Shown here: one piece after another, positions 36,176-45,107 of the stretch | Position numbering within the stretch: position 1 is the first letter of the stretch | Layout of the letters: every line of letters starts with the position of its first letter | Assembly: GCA_043807765.1 (NCBI GenBank) | Contig: JAZDFQ010000061.1 | Span: 49,770-113,769, forward strand | Direction of reading: 5' to 3' | DNA: 64,000 bases | From: Stygiobacter sp043807765 | Lineage (GTDB): Bacteria > Bacteroidota > Ignavibacteria > Ignavibacteriales > Melioribacteraceae | Program-made: the position numbers and the translations under genes | Notes under the pieces: model-generated | Databases searched by the model: none | What the model was told of the DNA's origin: nothing | The model's input: only the letters and a program-made list of their open reading frames with translations

Positions 36176-37408
36176 CTATATCATATGAACCAATAAACCA
36201 TCACGCAGCTTTGGTTCAAACCATGTTGATTTAGGAGGCATTATTTCTCCCGCATCCGAAATATCAATTAAATCATCAAGTGTAACCGGATACATAGAAA
36301 AAGCTACCGCCGCTTTTCCGCTGTTAACAAGCCGTTCAAGTTCTTCTGTTCCACGAATCCCTCCAATGAAATCAATGCTAGTATCTGTACGCGGATCTTC
36401 AATTCCCAAAACCGGATTAAGTAAATAATTTTGTAGAATGCTTACATCTAAATTATCGCCAATTGTCTTGCCCGGTTTAACATTCTCGTTAGGTAATAAT
36501 AAATGCCACTTTTCATTAAGATACATTCCAAATGTTTTCTTTGCTGCTGGACTTGCAGTTTTAGCTTCTTCAATAGAAAAATTTTGCTTTATTTTTTTTA
36601 CAAACACAGCTTCGCTCATTTTCAACTCGTGAACAACGCGGTTGTAAGGGAGAATTCTCAATTGTTCAGCCGGAAATAGAACTGCTAGAAAATAGTTATA
36701 CTCTTCGGAGCCATTGTGTGCCGGATTCGTATCCATTTTCACTTTTTGTGCACGGCTTGCGCTTGCAGCGCGGTGGTGCCCATCTGCGATATACAAATTT
36801 TTAACTTTTGCTATTCCACTTATTATGGCTTCATTTTGTTCTGCCGGCAAAATCCAAACACTGTGTTTTATCCCGTCAACAGAAGTGAAATCATAAATAG
36901 GTGTGTTCTTTTTCATTGTTTCGTTTACAACTTTATCAATTTCCGGAACGGCTTTGTATGTTAAAAATACCGGACCGGTCTGAGCCTCGGTTGTAACTAT
37001 ATGATTCGTTCTATCATCTTCCTTAACTTTTCTAGTCTTCTCATGTTTCTTGATAACGTCGTTATTATAATCCTCAACGGAAAAAGTTGCGGCTAAACCA
37101 ACTTGAGAATGCTCTCCCATTGTTAACTTATAAATATATAAGCATGGCGTTGTTTCTTGAACAAGCGGAGCCTCTATTTTTAAGCGTTCAAAATTTTCTT
37201 TTGCTTTAGCATATACTTCCGGTGAATAAGCATCGGGTACTTCCTTCAATTCAATTTCGGAACGTGTTACACGTAAAAAGCTGATAGGATTTCCTTTTGC
37301 TAGTTCTGCGGATTCTTCTTTATTTACTACATCGTAAGGTACACTTGCTACTAAATGTGCAACTTTTGCATTTGGACGAACTGCTTGAAATGGACGAATA
37401 ATGGCCAT
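36176..37408 (-). CDS. DUF1015-family protein
   Basis: The start is set at the ATG at 37408, preceded by CGGAGAAAAC; a longer frame from a TTG at 37483 would run into the terminator hairpin. The roughly 410-residue cytosolic protein matches DUF1015: it opens with PFQAVRPN....ASVPYDVV, and has H.HEKTRKVKEDDR and YIADGHHRA segments. The GHHR and D-x-x-R residues look catalytic or ligand-binding. The family is conserved but poorly characterised; DUF1015 genes often sit near serine-biosynthesis genes, as here with serC two genes downstream. A serine-related role is inferred. Confidence 0.85.
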   Translation of the reverse strand: MAIIRPFQAVRPNAKVAHLVASVPYDVVNKEESAELAKGNPISFLRVTRSEIELKEVPDAYSPEVYAKAKENFERLKIEAPLVQETTPCLYIYKLTMGEHSQVGLAATFSVEDYNNDVIKKHEKTRKVKEDDRTNHIVTTEAQTGPVFLTYKAVPEIDKVVNETMKKNTPIYDFTSVDGIKHSVWILPAEQNEAIISGIAKVKNLYIADGHHRAASASRAQKVKMDTNPAHNGSEEYNYFLAVLFPAEQLRILPYNRVVHELKMSEAVFVKKIKQNFSIEEAKTASPAAKKTFGMYLNEKWHLLLPNENVKPGKTIGDNLDVSILQNYLLNPVLGIEDPRTDTSIDFIGGIRGTEELERLVNSGKAAVAFSMYPVTLDDLIDISDAGEIMPPKSTWFEPKLRDGLLVHMI

Positions 37409-37483
37409 GTTTTCTCCGAATATTAAAATTTTGTAGGTGAAATTAGTATATAAAGGTCTGATTGCAAAATGGCTAAAAAGCAA

Positions 37484-37509
37484 AATGCCCGAGCTAAGTG
37501 CCGGGCATT
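37484..37509 (-). terminator. Intrinsic terminator after the TlpA-like gene
   Basis: An aatgcccg / cgggcatt eight-bp stem with a 10-nt loop. On the minus strand the tail reads TTTGCTTTTTAGC. It separates the TlpA-like gene from the DUF1015 operon. Confidence 0.75.
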
Positions 37510-37539
37510 CTTAAAACATGATCATGATTTTGTTGCTTC

Positions 37540-39414
37540 TTATTGAAGCATACCGATCATTAGGCCAAGTTCTTCTACCAATTTTTCCGCATCGCCGCCA
37601 AATCCAACGCTTTTGAAACGGATATTTCCATTTCCATCTACTATAAATTTTGTTGGAATGCCTGAAACTTTATATGCAGTAATAACTTCGTTTTTATCAT
37701 CAAGGAGAACGTGGAATGGATAACTGTTCTTAGCTATAAAGTCGGTAGCATTTTTCTTTTTGTCTTCAACATTTTCCCAAGTATTAACAAATAAGAATTT
37801 AACTTTTCCACCGGCTTCATATTTTTCAACTGCAGTTTTCATTCCCGGAAATGAGGATAAGCATGGACCACACCACGTAGCCCAGAAATCGACAATAACT
37901 GTTTTGCCTTTAAAATCTGCGAGCGAAACTTTTTGGCCATTTAAATCAAGCAGACTAAACTGAGGAGCCGGTTCATTTAGTATTTCTTTTTTCAAATTAG
38001 CCGTTTTCTTATCGAAGGCTGCTTTTTCGAATGTAGCAACATATTTATCAAATCCGGTTTCACTTCCGTTCTGTTTTACATAAACTTCTTTTAATTGTTC
38101 TTTCATCTTTGCAGTGCCTTGTTCACCGGACAAATATTTTTCCAATTTTACCTGAGCTTCTTTAGTTTTGCCCACAGCTATCAAAGCAGAAACATATCTT
38201 TCGTTTGTTTCACCTTCTTGTTCTTCTCCAAGTTGAACCGCTTCTGCTAAAGCCTTTACTGCTTCATCTTTTTTGTCTGCTTTAAGCAGAATTGCACCGT
38301 ATGTATCCAAGACCATTCCCATAGATCTTAAATTATTTTTTTTATATTCGGATTCAGTTTGATATGGAGATCTTTTCATATCGGGATAAAAAGCATTTTC
38401 CCTTCCTAACTTAACACCTTTTACTGCAAGTTCTAAGGCTGTAATAATATCAGCATCTTTTTCATACATAGCCCAAGCTAGAGTGTTGTAATTCATTGCT
38501 GTTGGTTTAGCAATTTTTGTATTGGTGTATTCAATGGCTTTATCAAACTGGCCGGCTTTGATATATTCGTTAACAATTACTCCTTGGACGTAACTTACAT
38601 AGTTGCCTTTGGGAAATTTCGAGATGTATTCTTCCCCGGCTTTCAGCTTAGCTTCTAAATCTTTTGCTGCACGAAATTCGGTAAACTTAGGAGCTTGAGC
38701 TGCACTTCCTTCCGGAAATTTTTCTAACAAAACTTTTTGAAAAGGAGCGGCTTTATCGGCAGCCTTAGCGCGTGTATAACCATTTACCACAGCATTTAAC
38801 TGAGCTTCATTTAATTCGTTCGGATTTGTAAAAGCTGCAAGTTCTGCAAGCACTAATTCATTCCCCTTTTCTTTTAGAGCAGAACCAATTGCAGAAATAT
38901 AATATGTGAGGTAATCTTTCTTTAGAGAAGCATTTTCATCAAGATCCTCACGAACGAGTTCAAATGCTTTTTCTTTGTCAATTTCGGTTCCAACTAAATC
39001 ACCGTAAAACATATTTAGCAATCCAACGCTTGCATTTGCACCTCCAACAACTTTTCCAGCGGCGTCGTATGCAAGAACAACAAATCCCTTTTTGGAATTG
39101 TTATCAACTTCTTCACCGGAAACAAATTTCAGAAAAGCGCCTTTGCATGTATCCGCCATCTTGAACTTAGCTGTCCATGCATTTCCGGATTTATTCATTT
39201 TATATTCATCGGAAGAGCTAAGCAGTACACTAAACTGATGAGCAACAAGAGTTACCTCCTTTGCGTCAGTCAGCTTTGTACCTTGCGGATTATAGGAAAC
39301 AGTAATTTCATCTCCGGCTTTAGGTTTTTCCGGTTTGAAAGTTACTTTTCCTTGTGCAAAAACAAATTGCTGAAAGATTATTCCAACAAACAACAAACAA
39401 ACTGCTTTTTTCAT
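37540..39414 (-). CDS. Secreted TlpA-like thiol-disulfide protein with helical-repeat middle
   Basis: The 624-residue protein has a signal peptide (residues 1-20) and a beta-rich N-terminal domain (about 22-125, KVTFKPEKPKAGDEITVSYNP). A helical, TPR-like region follows (about 140-460), then a C-terminal thioredoxin/AhpC-TSA domain (about 475-624). The redox motif is W-C515-G-P-C518 and the cis-proline loop is SGIPTKF. Such Bacteroidota proteins act in the periplasm to reduce or exchange disulfides, often for cytochrome maturation or oxidative defence. The specific partner is unknown. It is a single gene with its own terminator. Confidence 0.9.
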   Translation of the reverse strand: MKKAVCLLFVGIIFQQFVFAQGKVTFKPEKPKAGDEITVSYNPQGTKLTDAKEVTLVAHQFSVLLSSSDEYKMNKSGNAWTAKFKMADTCKGAFLKFVSGEEVDNNSKKGFVVLAYDAAGKVVGGANASVGLLNMFYGDLVGTEIDKEKAFELVREDLDENASLKKDYLTYYISAIGSALKEKGNELVLAELAAFTNPNELNEAQLNAVVNGYTRAKAADKAAPFQKVLLEKFPEGSAAQAPKFTEFRAAKDLEAKLKAGEEYISKFPKGNYVSYVQGVIVNEYIKAGQFDKAIEYTNTKIAKPTAMNYNTLAWAMYEKDADIITALELAVKGVKLGRENAFYPDMKRSPYQTESEYKKNNLRSMGMVLDTYGAILLKADKKDEAVKALAEAVQLGEEQEGETNERYVSALIAVGKTKEAQVKLEKYLSGEQGTAKMKEQLKEVYVKQNGSETGFDKYVATFEKAAFDKKTANLKKEILNEPAPQFSLLDLNGQKVSLADFKGKTVIVDFWATWCGPCLSSFPGMKTAVEKYEAGGKVKFLFVNTWENVEDKKKNATDFIAKNSYPFHVLLDDKNEVITAYKVSGIPTKFIVDGNGNIRFKSVGFGGDAEKLVEELGLMIGMLQ

Positions 39415-39487
39415 TTTTTTATCCCGTTATGATTTTGAACGGGATTAAAATAATGAGGTTTAGTTGGAAAGCCAAAGTAAAATTGGG

Positions 39488-40195
39488 TTAGAAATCCATC
39501 ACCACATCAAATAAAAGAATTCCGGAATTCTCGCTTGCTTTAATCTCTACACTTTCAACATCGGTAAGTTTAATTGCGTCTCCGCTTGAAAGTTTTGTTC
39601 CGGCAACTTCTACCGAACCTTCTGTAATATGAATATAAACTCCCCGGGATTTTTCAGTTTTGTAAGTTATGTTTTTTCCGGCATCAAGATCAGACATAAA
39701 AATTTTGGCATCCTGGTTAATAAAGATTGCACCATCAGCATGATTGTTACATGCAACCAGAAACAGCTTGTTCTTTTTTTCCGACACATCATAGCGAATG
39801 TCTTCATAAGCTGGCTTAAGCCCATTTTGATTTGGCATAATCCAGATTTGATACAATTTTAGAATCTCTTTATCTGAAGCATTAAACTCCGAGTGAAATA
39901 TTCCTTTGCCGGCAGACATTTTCTGAACATCACCTACACGGATAATTCCTTCGCCGCCGGAACTATCACGGTGAGCAACTGCACCTTGAGTTACTATTGT
40001 AACAATTTCCATATCTCTATGCGGATGCGTTGGAAACCCGCCGCCCGCTTGAATCAAGTCATCATTAATTACTCTAATTGGACCGAAACCCATATTCTTT
40101 GGATTGTAATATTCCCCAAATGAAAAACTGTGGTAACTGTCAAGCCAATCTATTTTTGTTCTGCCCCTCTCATTTGAACGAAGAACCTCTAACAT
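39488..40195 (-). CDS. Pirin-family protein (YhaK-like bicupin)
   Basis: The 235-residue bicupin has the pirin N-terminal signature: FSFGEYYNP, GGGFPTHPHRDMEIVT and the metal-binding His pattern HPHRD plus a later HSEFN (E/H ligands). Pirins bind iron; some cleave quercetin-type flavonols, others regulate transcription or metabolism. The C-terminal cupin lacks obvious metal ligands, as in YhaK. It overlaps the DUF5519 gene by 1 bp and lies in a MarR-DUF5519-pirin operon, so it is likely controlled by that MarR protein. Confidence 0.88.
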   Translation of the reverse strand: MLEVLRSNERGRTKIDWLDSYHSFSFGEYYNPKNMGFGPIRVINDDLIQAGGGFPTHPHRDMEIVTIVTQGAVAHRDSSGGEGIIRVGDVQKMSAGKGIFHSEFNASDKEILKLYQIWIMPNQNGLKPAYEDIRYDVSEKKNKLFLVACNNHADGAIFINQDAKIFMSDLDAGKNITYKTEKSRGVYIHITEGSVEVAGTKLSSGDAIKLTDVESVEIKASENSGILLFDVVMDF

Positions 40196-40614
40196 TAACT
40201 TCCCTTTCTTATTACTATTTCTTTTATTGTATGTGAAACCTTTAACGCCTCGACCCTAGCTTCTAACTGTTCAATTGTAATTAATTTTTGTTTTAGTGAA
40301 TTCAAGAGATGTGAAAGCCGAAGCAGCCAAACTGCGTTTTTAATATCTTTCTCACTTTCAAAATAATAGGAGATCCAGCCCGTCTGCGGAAAAATATGAT
40401 GCGGCTTAGCTAATTCTTCGGACACTAGCGCCTCTCGCAGTTTATTCCCGAATAGAATATCCATCGTTCCAAAATTATGAATATGTCCAATCTCTTTTCC
40501 GTTAAGCTGAAATTCAATTCCGCCAAATCTATGAGGATGAATAGTAATATCATCCCAAAGAGAAATTTGGTCTGAGATTTTGGTCTGTATCTCTTTTACT
40601 ATTTGTTTTTCCAT
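40195..40614 (-). CDS. DUF5519 (luciferase-domain) protein
   Basis: The 139-residue protein matches the DUF5519 / 'luciferase-like' small domain: HPHRFGGIEFQLNGKEIGHIH, D.LF....RE.L, then HH.FP.TGWISYYF. The His and aromatic residues are typical; despite the domain name no light reaction is implied. It lies between marR and pirin with a 24-bp gap upstream and a 1-bp overlap downstream, so all three are cotranscribed. The biochemical role is unknown. Confidence 0.8.
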   Translation of the reverse strand: MEKQIVKEIQTKISDQISLWDDITIHPHRFGGIEFQLNGKEIGHIHNFGTMDILFGNKLREALVSEELAKPHHIFPQTGWISYYFESEKDIKNAVWLLRLSHLLNSLKQKLITIEQLEARVEALKVSHTIKEIVIRKGS

Positions 40615-40638
40615 AACATCCCAACAAAAGAATTGCGC

Positions 40639-41094
40639 TTAAAGTTTAACAACATTAATCCCCAATTTCTTTAGAAGATCGCCTAAAGTTCTCTGTTCAT
40701 CGGCAGTTAACACAGCCATATACTTCGCAATCTGCTCAGCATGTTCAACAAAGACTTTATCAAAAAGATCTTTTCCTTCTTGTGTTAGCTGAACTAGAAT
40801 GGCGCGTCTATCTTCTTTGCTGTGTGTTCTTTCAATGAAGCCAAGCTTCTCAACGTTGTCTAAAACCAAAGTCATGTTTCCGCCGCTTGCAAGCATTTTA
40901 TTGCAGATTTCACCCACCTTTAATGGCCCCAAATGACCTAGAACCTCTACAACAGCAAACTGCGGCTGCGTTAAGCCAAAAGCCCTTATGCTTTCGGTAG
41001 ATTTCTTATTAAATGAAGTATATGCACGAGCTAACTTAACCCAAGTTGAAAGCGCTAAATCAGCTTTCTTGCCATATTTTTTAGTTGTCTTCAT
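40639..41094 (-). CDS. MarR-family transcriptional regulator
   Basis: The 151-residue protein has the winged-helix MarR layout: a dimerisation helix at the N-terminus, recognition region EICNKMLASGGNMTLVLDNVEKLG (about residues 62-85), then the wing RTHSKEDRRAILVQLT. It probably represses its own operon (DUF5519, pirin) and possibly the divergent DUF2203 gene. A matching inverted repeat lies in the shared upstream region. The inducer is unknown; several MarR proteins respond to phenolics or oxidants, and the adjacent pirin gene fits such a theme. Confidence 0.9.
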   Translation of the reverse strand: MKTTKKYGKKADLALSTWVKLARAYTSFNKKSTESIRAFGLTQPQFAVVEVLGHLGPLKVGEICNKMLASGGNMTLVLDNVEKLGFIERTHSKEDRRAILVQLTQEGKDLFDKVFVEHAEQIAKYMAVLTADEQRTLGDLLKKLGINVVKL

Positions 41095-41110
41095 ATTTTA
41101 TCACTAATTA

Positions 41111-41134
41111 AATTATTACGACGTCAAAATAATT
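41111..41134. promoter_or_regulatory. Candidate MarR operator
   Basis: An inverted repeat, aattatt (41111-41117) and aataatt (41128-41134), around acgacgtcaa, 17 bp upstream of the MarR start and 66 bp from the DUF2203 start. Size and symmetry fit a MarR dimer site. This is an inference. Confidence 0.45.
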
Positions 41135-41199
41135 GTTGCCGGACGGTTTGTCAAGTTGAACGATAAAAGCTAAATTTGCTACAAGAGAAAGGATTGATA

Positions 41200-41580
41200 A
41201 TGCCTCAAGTTGATGTTAAATACTTTACACCGCGTGAAGCACAAAAAACTTTGCCGCTGGTTAAACAGATTGTAAGAGATATTCTTGCAAATGCGAATCA
41301 GATAAAAATTATTGCCGAATCAATCGGCGAAGATTTTGAAGAAAATCCCGAAGTAAAAACACTAACGGCACAGATACATAGTTTTATGCGTGAACTTGAA
41401 GAACTTGGATGTACTTACAAAGATTGGAATTTTGAAATTGGATTAGTTGATTTCCCCTCTATGATAGATGGAACCGAAGTTCTCCTTTGCTGGAAAAGTG
41501 ATGAAGAAGATATTCGCTACTATCATGGTTTACTAGACGGATTCTCCGGGAGAAAAACAATTCCTCAAGAATATTTATAA
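41200..41580 (+). CDS. DUF2203-family protein
   Basis: The start is set at the ATG at 41200, seven bases after AGAAAGGA; a TTG at 41176 would put that site inside the gene. The 126-residue protein has the DUF2203 pattern: YFTPREAQKTLPLV at the start, a helical middle, then GCTYKDWNFEIGLVDFPS and VLLCWKSDEEDIRYYHGL. The family is small, cytosolic and uncharacterised, found in diverse bacteria. It is divergent from the marR operon and convergent with the OsmC gene. Confidence 0.85.
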   Translation: MPQVDVKYFTPREAQKTLPLVKQIVRDILANANQIKIIAESIGEDFEENPEVKTLTAQIHSFMRELEELGCTYKDWNFEIGLVDFPSMIDGTEVLLCWKSDEEDIRYYHGLLDGFSGRKTIPQEYL

Positions 41581-41590
41581 CTAAAACTCT

Positions 41591-41690
41591 CTCATGTCAT
41601 TTCGAGCTTGTCCCGCGTGATTTGCGGTGTGTAGTTGAGAAATGATTGCGTAGGAAAGGTCACACTTCGATTTTGCGTAGTGTGACACAC
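41591..41690. repeat. Interspersed-type noncoding repeat with hairpin
   Basis: The segment catgtcatttcgagc...gagaaatga resembles the TCATT(C/T)CGAGC-type repeats widespread in environmental genomes. It also holds gtcacact / agtgtgac (41659-41666, 41679-41686), an 8-bp stem that may terminate the two convergent genes. Confidence 0.45.
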
Positions 41691-41703
41691 CGGTCAAACA
41701 ATT

Positions 41704-42132
41704 TTACTTTGCTTCTTCTATCCTATACGAATGTGTTATCTCAATTGACTTCTGCAACATAGCGGTAACGCTGCAATAAGTTTTCTGTGAAAGTTCTATC
41801 GCACGTTCAACAGCTTCCTTTGGAATATCGTTTCCGTAAAAAACATATTCCAAATTAATCTTTGTATAAACTTGTGGATGAGTTTCTTGAACTTCTGCAG
41901 TTAAAAAAATATCAAACCCATCAACATTAATTTTTTTCTTTTTTAAAATTACAGCAACATCACTTCCGGTACAGCCGCCTAACGCCAACAACAAGAGTTC
42001 TTTGGGGCGCGTTCCGGCATTGCTTCCTCCAAATTCTTCCGGTCCATCCATAGCAACCCAATGGTTTGAATCGGCTTTTCCCATGAAGGTTACGCCTTTA
42101 ATGTGTTTAACTACTGCTTTTTTCTCAGCCAT
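41704..42132 (-). CDS. OsmC-family protein (thiol peroxidase-like)
   Basis: The 142-residue protein has the OsmC fold with its two cysteines: the first in LLALGGCTGSDV (about residue 54) and the second in KTYCSVTAML (about 123). OsmC/Ohr proteins reduce organic hydroperoxides through this Cys pair; the YhfA-like branch seen here is less well defined. It is divergent from arginase, with a 130-bp shared upstream region, and close to the MarR-pirin operon, so an oxidative-stress setting is possible. Confidence 0.88.
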   Translation of the reverse strand: MAEKKAVVKHIKGVTFMGKADSNHWVAMDGPEEFGGSNAGTRPKELLLLALGGCTGSDVAVILKKKKINVDGFDIFLTAEVQETHPQVYTKINLEYVFYGNDIPKEAVERAIELSQKTYCSVTAMLQKSIEITHSYRIEEAK

Positions 42133-42262
42133 GTCTAATCCTTAATATTTTTTATAGTTAGATGTTTTACCGTGAAGAACGATTCTTGAAATTAATCTTG
42201 CTCTTTTTTGTTTTATATAAACAACCTCGGTTGTAGATTGGAATAGTAAAATAAGAGAAAAA

Positions 42263-43189
42263 ATGAAACAAGCAACAATAAGCAAACACATAGATATTTT
42301 TGGTTTTCCAATGGATCTAGGGGCCGGAAGACGCGGTGTTGATATGGGTCCTTCGGCTTTACGTATTGCCGGAATAGAACAACAACTTGAACGACTCGGT
42401 TACGATGTTACAGATCATGGTGATGTATTCATCAAAAACCAAGAGCGGCAAGTCGTTAAAAATCCAAAACTAAAATACCTAGATGAAATTGTCCGTACCA
42501 CAGAATTACTTGCGAAGAAAGTCGAGAAGTCGCTTGAGTGTGGGAACTTTCCTCTTTGTATAGGCGGAGATCATTCTATGGCAATTGGAACACTTGCCGG
42601 AGTTGCGGCTCACTGCAAAAAACAAAAGCAAGAGCTTGGCTTAATATGGATTGATGCGCATGCGGATATGAACACGGACGAAACAACTCCATCGGGAAAT
42701 ATTCACGGAATGAGTGTTGCAACTTCGCTTGGACTTGGCAGCGAATCACTTTCCGGTATTCATGGCATTACACCGAAAGTAAAACCGCAAAACGTTGCGT
42801 TTATTGGAATAAGGAGCCTTGATGCTGATGAACGTGAGACTATTAAGAAGTTAGGGATGAAAGTTTATACCATGACAGAGATTGACCGCAAAGGAATAAA
42901 TTATATCATCAATAAAGTTTTAAAAGATTTGAAACCGCGAGTTCAGCATATTCACGTCAGCTTTGATGCAGACAGCATTGATCCTTCAATTGCGCCGGGA
43001 GTTGGAACTCCGGTAAGCGGCGGTCTAAATTATCGCGAAGCTCATTTGCTTATGGAAACAATTGCTGAGTGCGGGTGCATGTCATCACTCGAAGTTGCCG
43101 AAGTTAATCCAATTCTAGATACAAGAAACCGAAGCGCCGAAATTACTGCGGAGTTAATAACATCTAGTTTGGGATTGAGAATAATGTAG
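42263..43189 (+). CDS. rocF: Arginase
   Basis: The 308-residue ureohydrolase has all manganese-ligand motifs: GGDHSMAIG (His), DAHADMN (Asp, His, Asp) and SFDADSIDP (Asp, Asp), plus EVAEVNP at the end. N-terminal GAGRRGVDMGPSALR and the SGNIHGM loop place it with arginases rather than agmatinases. It splits arginine to ornithine and urea in the cytosol. The gene stands alone; no urease or ornithine aminotransferase is nearby. Length is typical. Confidence 0.93.
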   Translation: MKQATISKHIDIFGFPMDLGAGRRGVDMGPSALRIAGIEQQLERLGYDVTDHGDVFIKNQERQVVKNPKLKYLDEIVRTTELLAKKVEKSLECGNFPLCIGGDHSMAIGTLAGVAAHCKKQKQELGLIWIDAHADMNTDETTPSGNIHGMSVATSLGLGSESLSGIHGITPKVKPQNVAFIGIRSLDADERETIKKLGMKVYTMTEIDRKGINYIINKVLKDLKPRVQHIHVSFDADSIDPSIAPGVGTPVSGGLNYREAHLLMETIAECGCMSSLEVAEVNPILDTRNRSAEITAELITSSLGLRIM

Positions 43190-43214
43190 CGGTTAATTTT
43201 GCAAGAAAAGTAAA

Positions 43215-44957
43215 TCAACCAACTTTATAGTTAATTCCTTGTCTAAATAATTCGAACGACAACCACCAATCTAATTCTTGAAGGTCATTGTCTCCGGTCT
43301 TCCCATTCGAAATTGCTGCTGAAAGGCGCAATAGTTTTGGATAATTATAAAGCCCACAATCCTTAACAATGGAAGAGCTGATTGTATCTTGAATAAAAGC
43401 GGAAAGTGAATTGATGAGATTCATCTGAGTGTGATCTTCAAACTTTTTTAGCCTAAATTTTTTATTTGCAAGAATCCATAATCGAGATTGCAGAGTATTC
43501 AAGGCGAAGGGATGAGTTATATTTCCCTTTGCCAGAGGATACTTTTCAAGTGCGCAATAATTTTTCTTAATTATCTGACGGAAAAATTTTCCGTTTTTCC
43601 GTTGTGCTAAAGGGACTGCAAAAAGATTCTTTAACACGCTTGGCTGAATAAATGGCATATAACTAAAAAGCCATCCATCCAAATGGATTTGTGCGGATGA
43701 ATAATAGTTGGATAATCGAGTTTTAATAGCTAACAAATCAATCCAATTTTCTAAACCTATTGTCTTGTAATTTGGTAACCCATTAATCAATACTTCTAAT
43801 TGTTCAAGGCCTCCGGCAAGAAATTCTCTGTTTATTTCTTCTGTGAAAATATTAGCACGATGAATTTGTAAATATGGGATAATCGCATGGACGTTTCCAT
43901 CAATCAAACTTTTTTTGCCTCTTAGGAGTAAGAGATTCAAGAATTCTCTTCTCCAAATTTCGCCAAATCCTCCATCAACAATTACTTCGTTTCTGCCAAT
44001 CAGCTTTTTATAATTTCTTAACTGGAGATAACCGGAAACGGCGTTGTTTACATTGGTTTGAGCAACATATTCTTTAAGCTCGGAGATGAACTGATCAATA
44101 TCGGGTAAAGCCATATTGATTCTTTCGTGCTCAACTCCAGCATCGGCCGAAATTTGCCGGGCTATTTTAGAATCGGGATTATCGAAATTACCAAAAGTAT
44201 GCGTATACCAATTCTTCTTCTCGGCTTTTAGCAAGTAGGACAACATCACGCGAGAATCCATTCCGCCGGAGAGACTTAGCGATATTCTTTGGTTAATCTC
44301 ATTCGGAAATGTAATAAGCTCTGAGAAGTAGTTCGAAATTTCATCTCTGCTATCAGCCTCAGTTCCAATCAAAGGCAGCCAATCATATTTTTGAATATTT
44401 ACAGCATAACTTTTTCTACTTATTGAAACATTGGTTCCGCTACCAATCCTTTCGATATTGTTAAAAATACTATTGTGAGAAAGTTGATTAACCAGAAGCC
44501 ATCGACTGCCGAACTCCCTAAAATTTATTCCCGTCTGGCAGATTTTTGAAAGCCAATCTCCTCTAGTTGAAAAAACAATACAATCGTTAGATAGCTTTGT
44601 TAAGTAAATATCTCTTAACCCTAGCACATCTGTATACATTTGTACTTCATTTTGATTCCACTTAATACAAACAAAATGTCCATCAAGATTTCGATATTCA
44701 ACATCAATTGAAGCGTTCACCCAATCGGAAACACCCATGAAATCTTTTTTACCAACAGCTTTAATGCCAATACCTACAGTAACAAAGCTTTCGTTTGCTG
44801 CGTTGTCTATCTTAAACAAACATGTTTTATTATTTCCACCGGCAGCGATATAAAAATTTAAGTCTCTACATTCGGTAAGCTTACTCGCAGACAGAATTTC
44901 AATTTTCTTTAATAACTCAATAGAGCAATGCCCAATCGCACCAATAATCCAGCTCAT
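43215..44957 (-). CDS. Asparagine-synthetase-like protein lacking the N-terminal catalytic Cys
   Basis: The 580-residue protein resembles AsnB: an N-terminal amidotransferase-like domain (about residues 1-190) and a C-terminal synthetase domain with the ATP pyrophosphatase loop SGGMDS (230-235) and a DGGFGEIW segment equivalent to the GDGxDE(L/I)FGG motif. The expected Met-Cys-Gly start is replaced by MSWIIG, so the glutaminase nucleophile is missing; it would need free ammonia or another amine donor, or act on a different carboxylate (as in lasso-peptide cyclases or beta-lactam synthetases). It lies 150 bp downstream of the 1868-residue aminotransferase/PEPC-like gene on the same strand. Substrate is unknown. 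Confidence 0.8.
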   Translation of the reverse strand: MSWIIGAIGHCSIELLKKIEILSASKLTECRDLNFYIAAGGNNKTCLFKIDNAANESFVTVGIGIKAVGKKDFMGVSDWVNASIDVEYRNLDGHFVCIKWNQNEVQMYTDVLGLRDIYLTKLSNDCIVFSTRGDWLSKICQTGINFREFGSRWLLVNQLSHNSIFNNIERIGSGTNVSISRKSYAVNIQKYDWLPLIGTEADSRDEISNYFSELITFPNEINQRISLSLSGGMDSRVMLSYLLKAEKKNWYTHTFGNFDNPDSKIARQISADAGVEHERINMALPDIDQFISELKEYVAQTNVNNAVSGYLQLRNYKKLIGRNEVIVDGGFGEIWRREFLNLLLLRGKKSLIDGNVHAIIPYLQIHRANIFTEEINREFLAGGLEQLEVLINGLPNYKTIGLENWIDLLAIKTRLSNYYSSAQIHLDGWLFSYMPFIQPSVLKNLFAVPLAQRKNGKFFRQIIKKNYCALEKYPLAKGNITHPFALNTLQSRLWILANKKFRLKKFEDHTQMNLINSLSAFIQDTISSSIVKDCGLYNYPKLLRLSAAISNGKTGDNDLQELDWWLSFELFRQGINYKVG

Positions 44958-45107
44958 CTAAATTCCACTCTATTTTAATTTTCTTGTTGAATATTTGCGG
45001 CTCGTTTCAATGAACCCCTTAAAGAATCTAATTATTTAACAGCAACTTAAATTTGGTTTTTTGAATACGGTACTGAAGTAAAGCATTGTAATACGAAAAG
45101 TAAGTAA

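Noticed and set aside
41591..41690. Hairpin-rich segment considered as a small RNA gene
   Set aside because: It resembles a dispersed noncoding repeat and lies between convergent genes where a terminator is expected; no promoter was seen.
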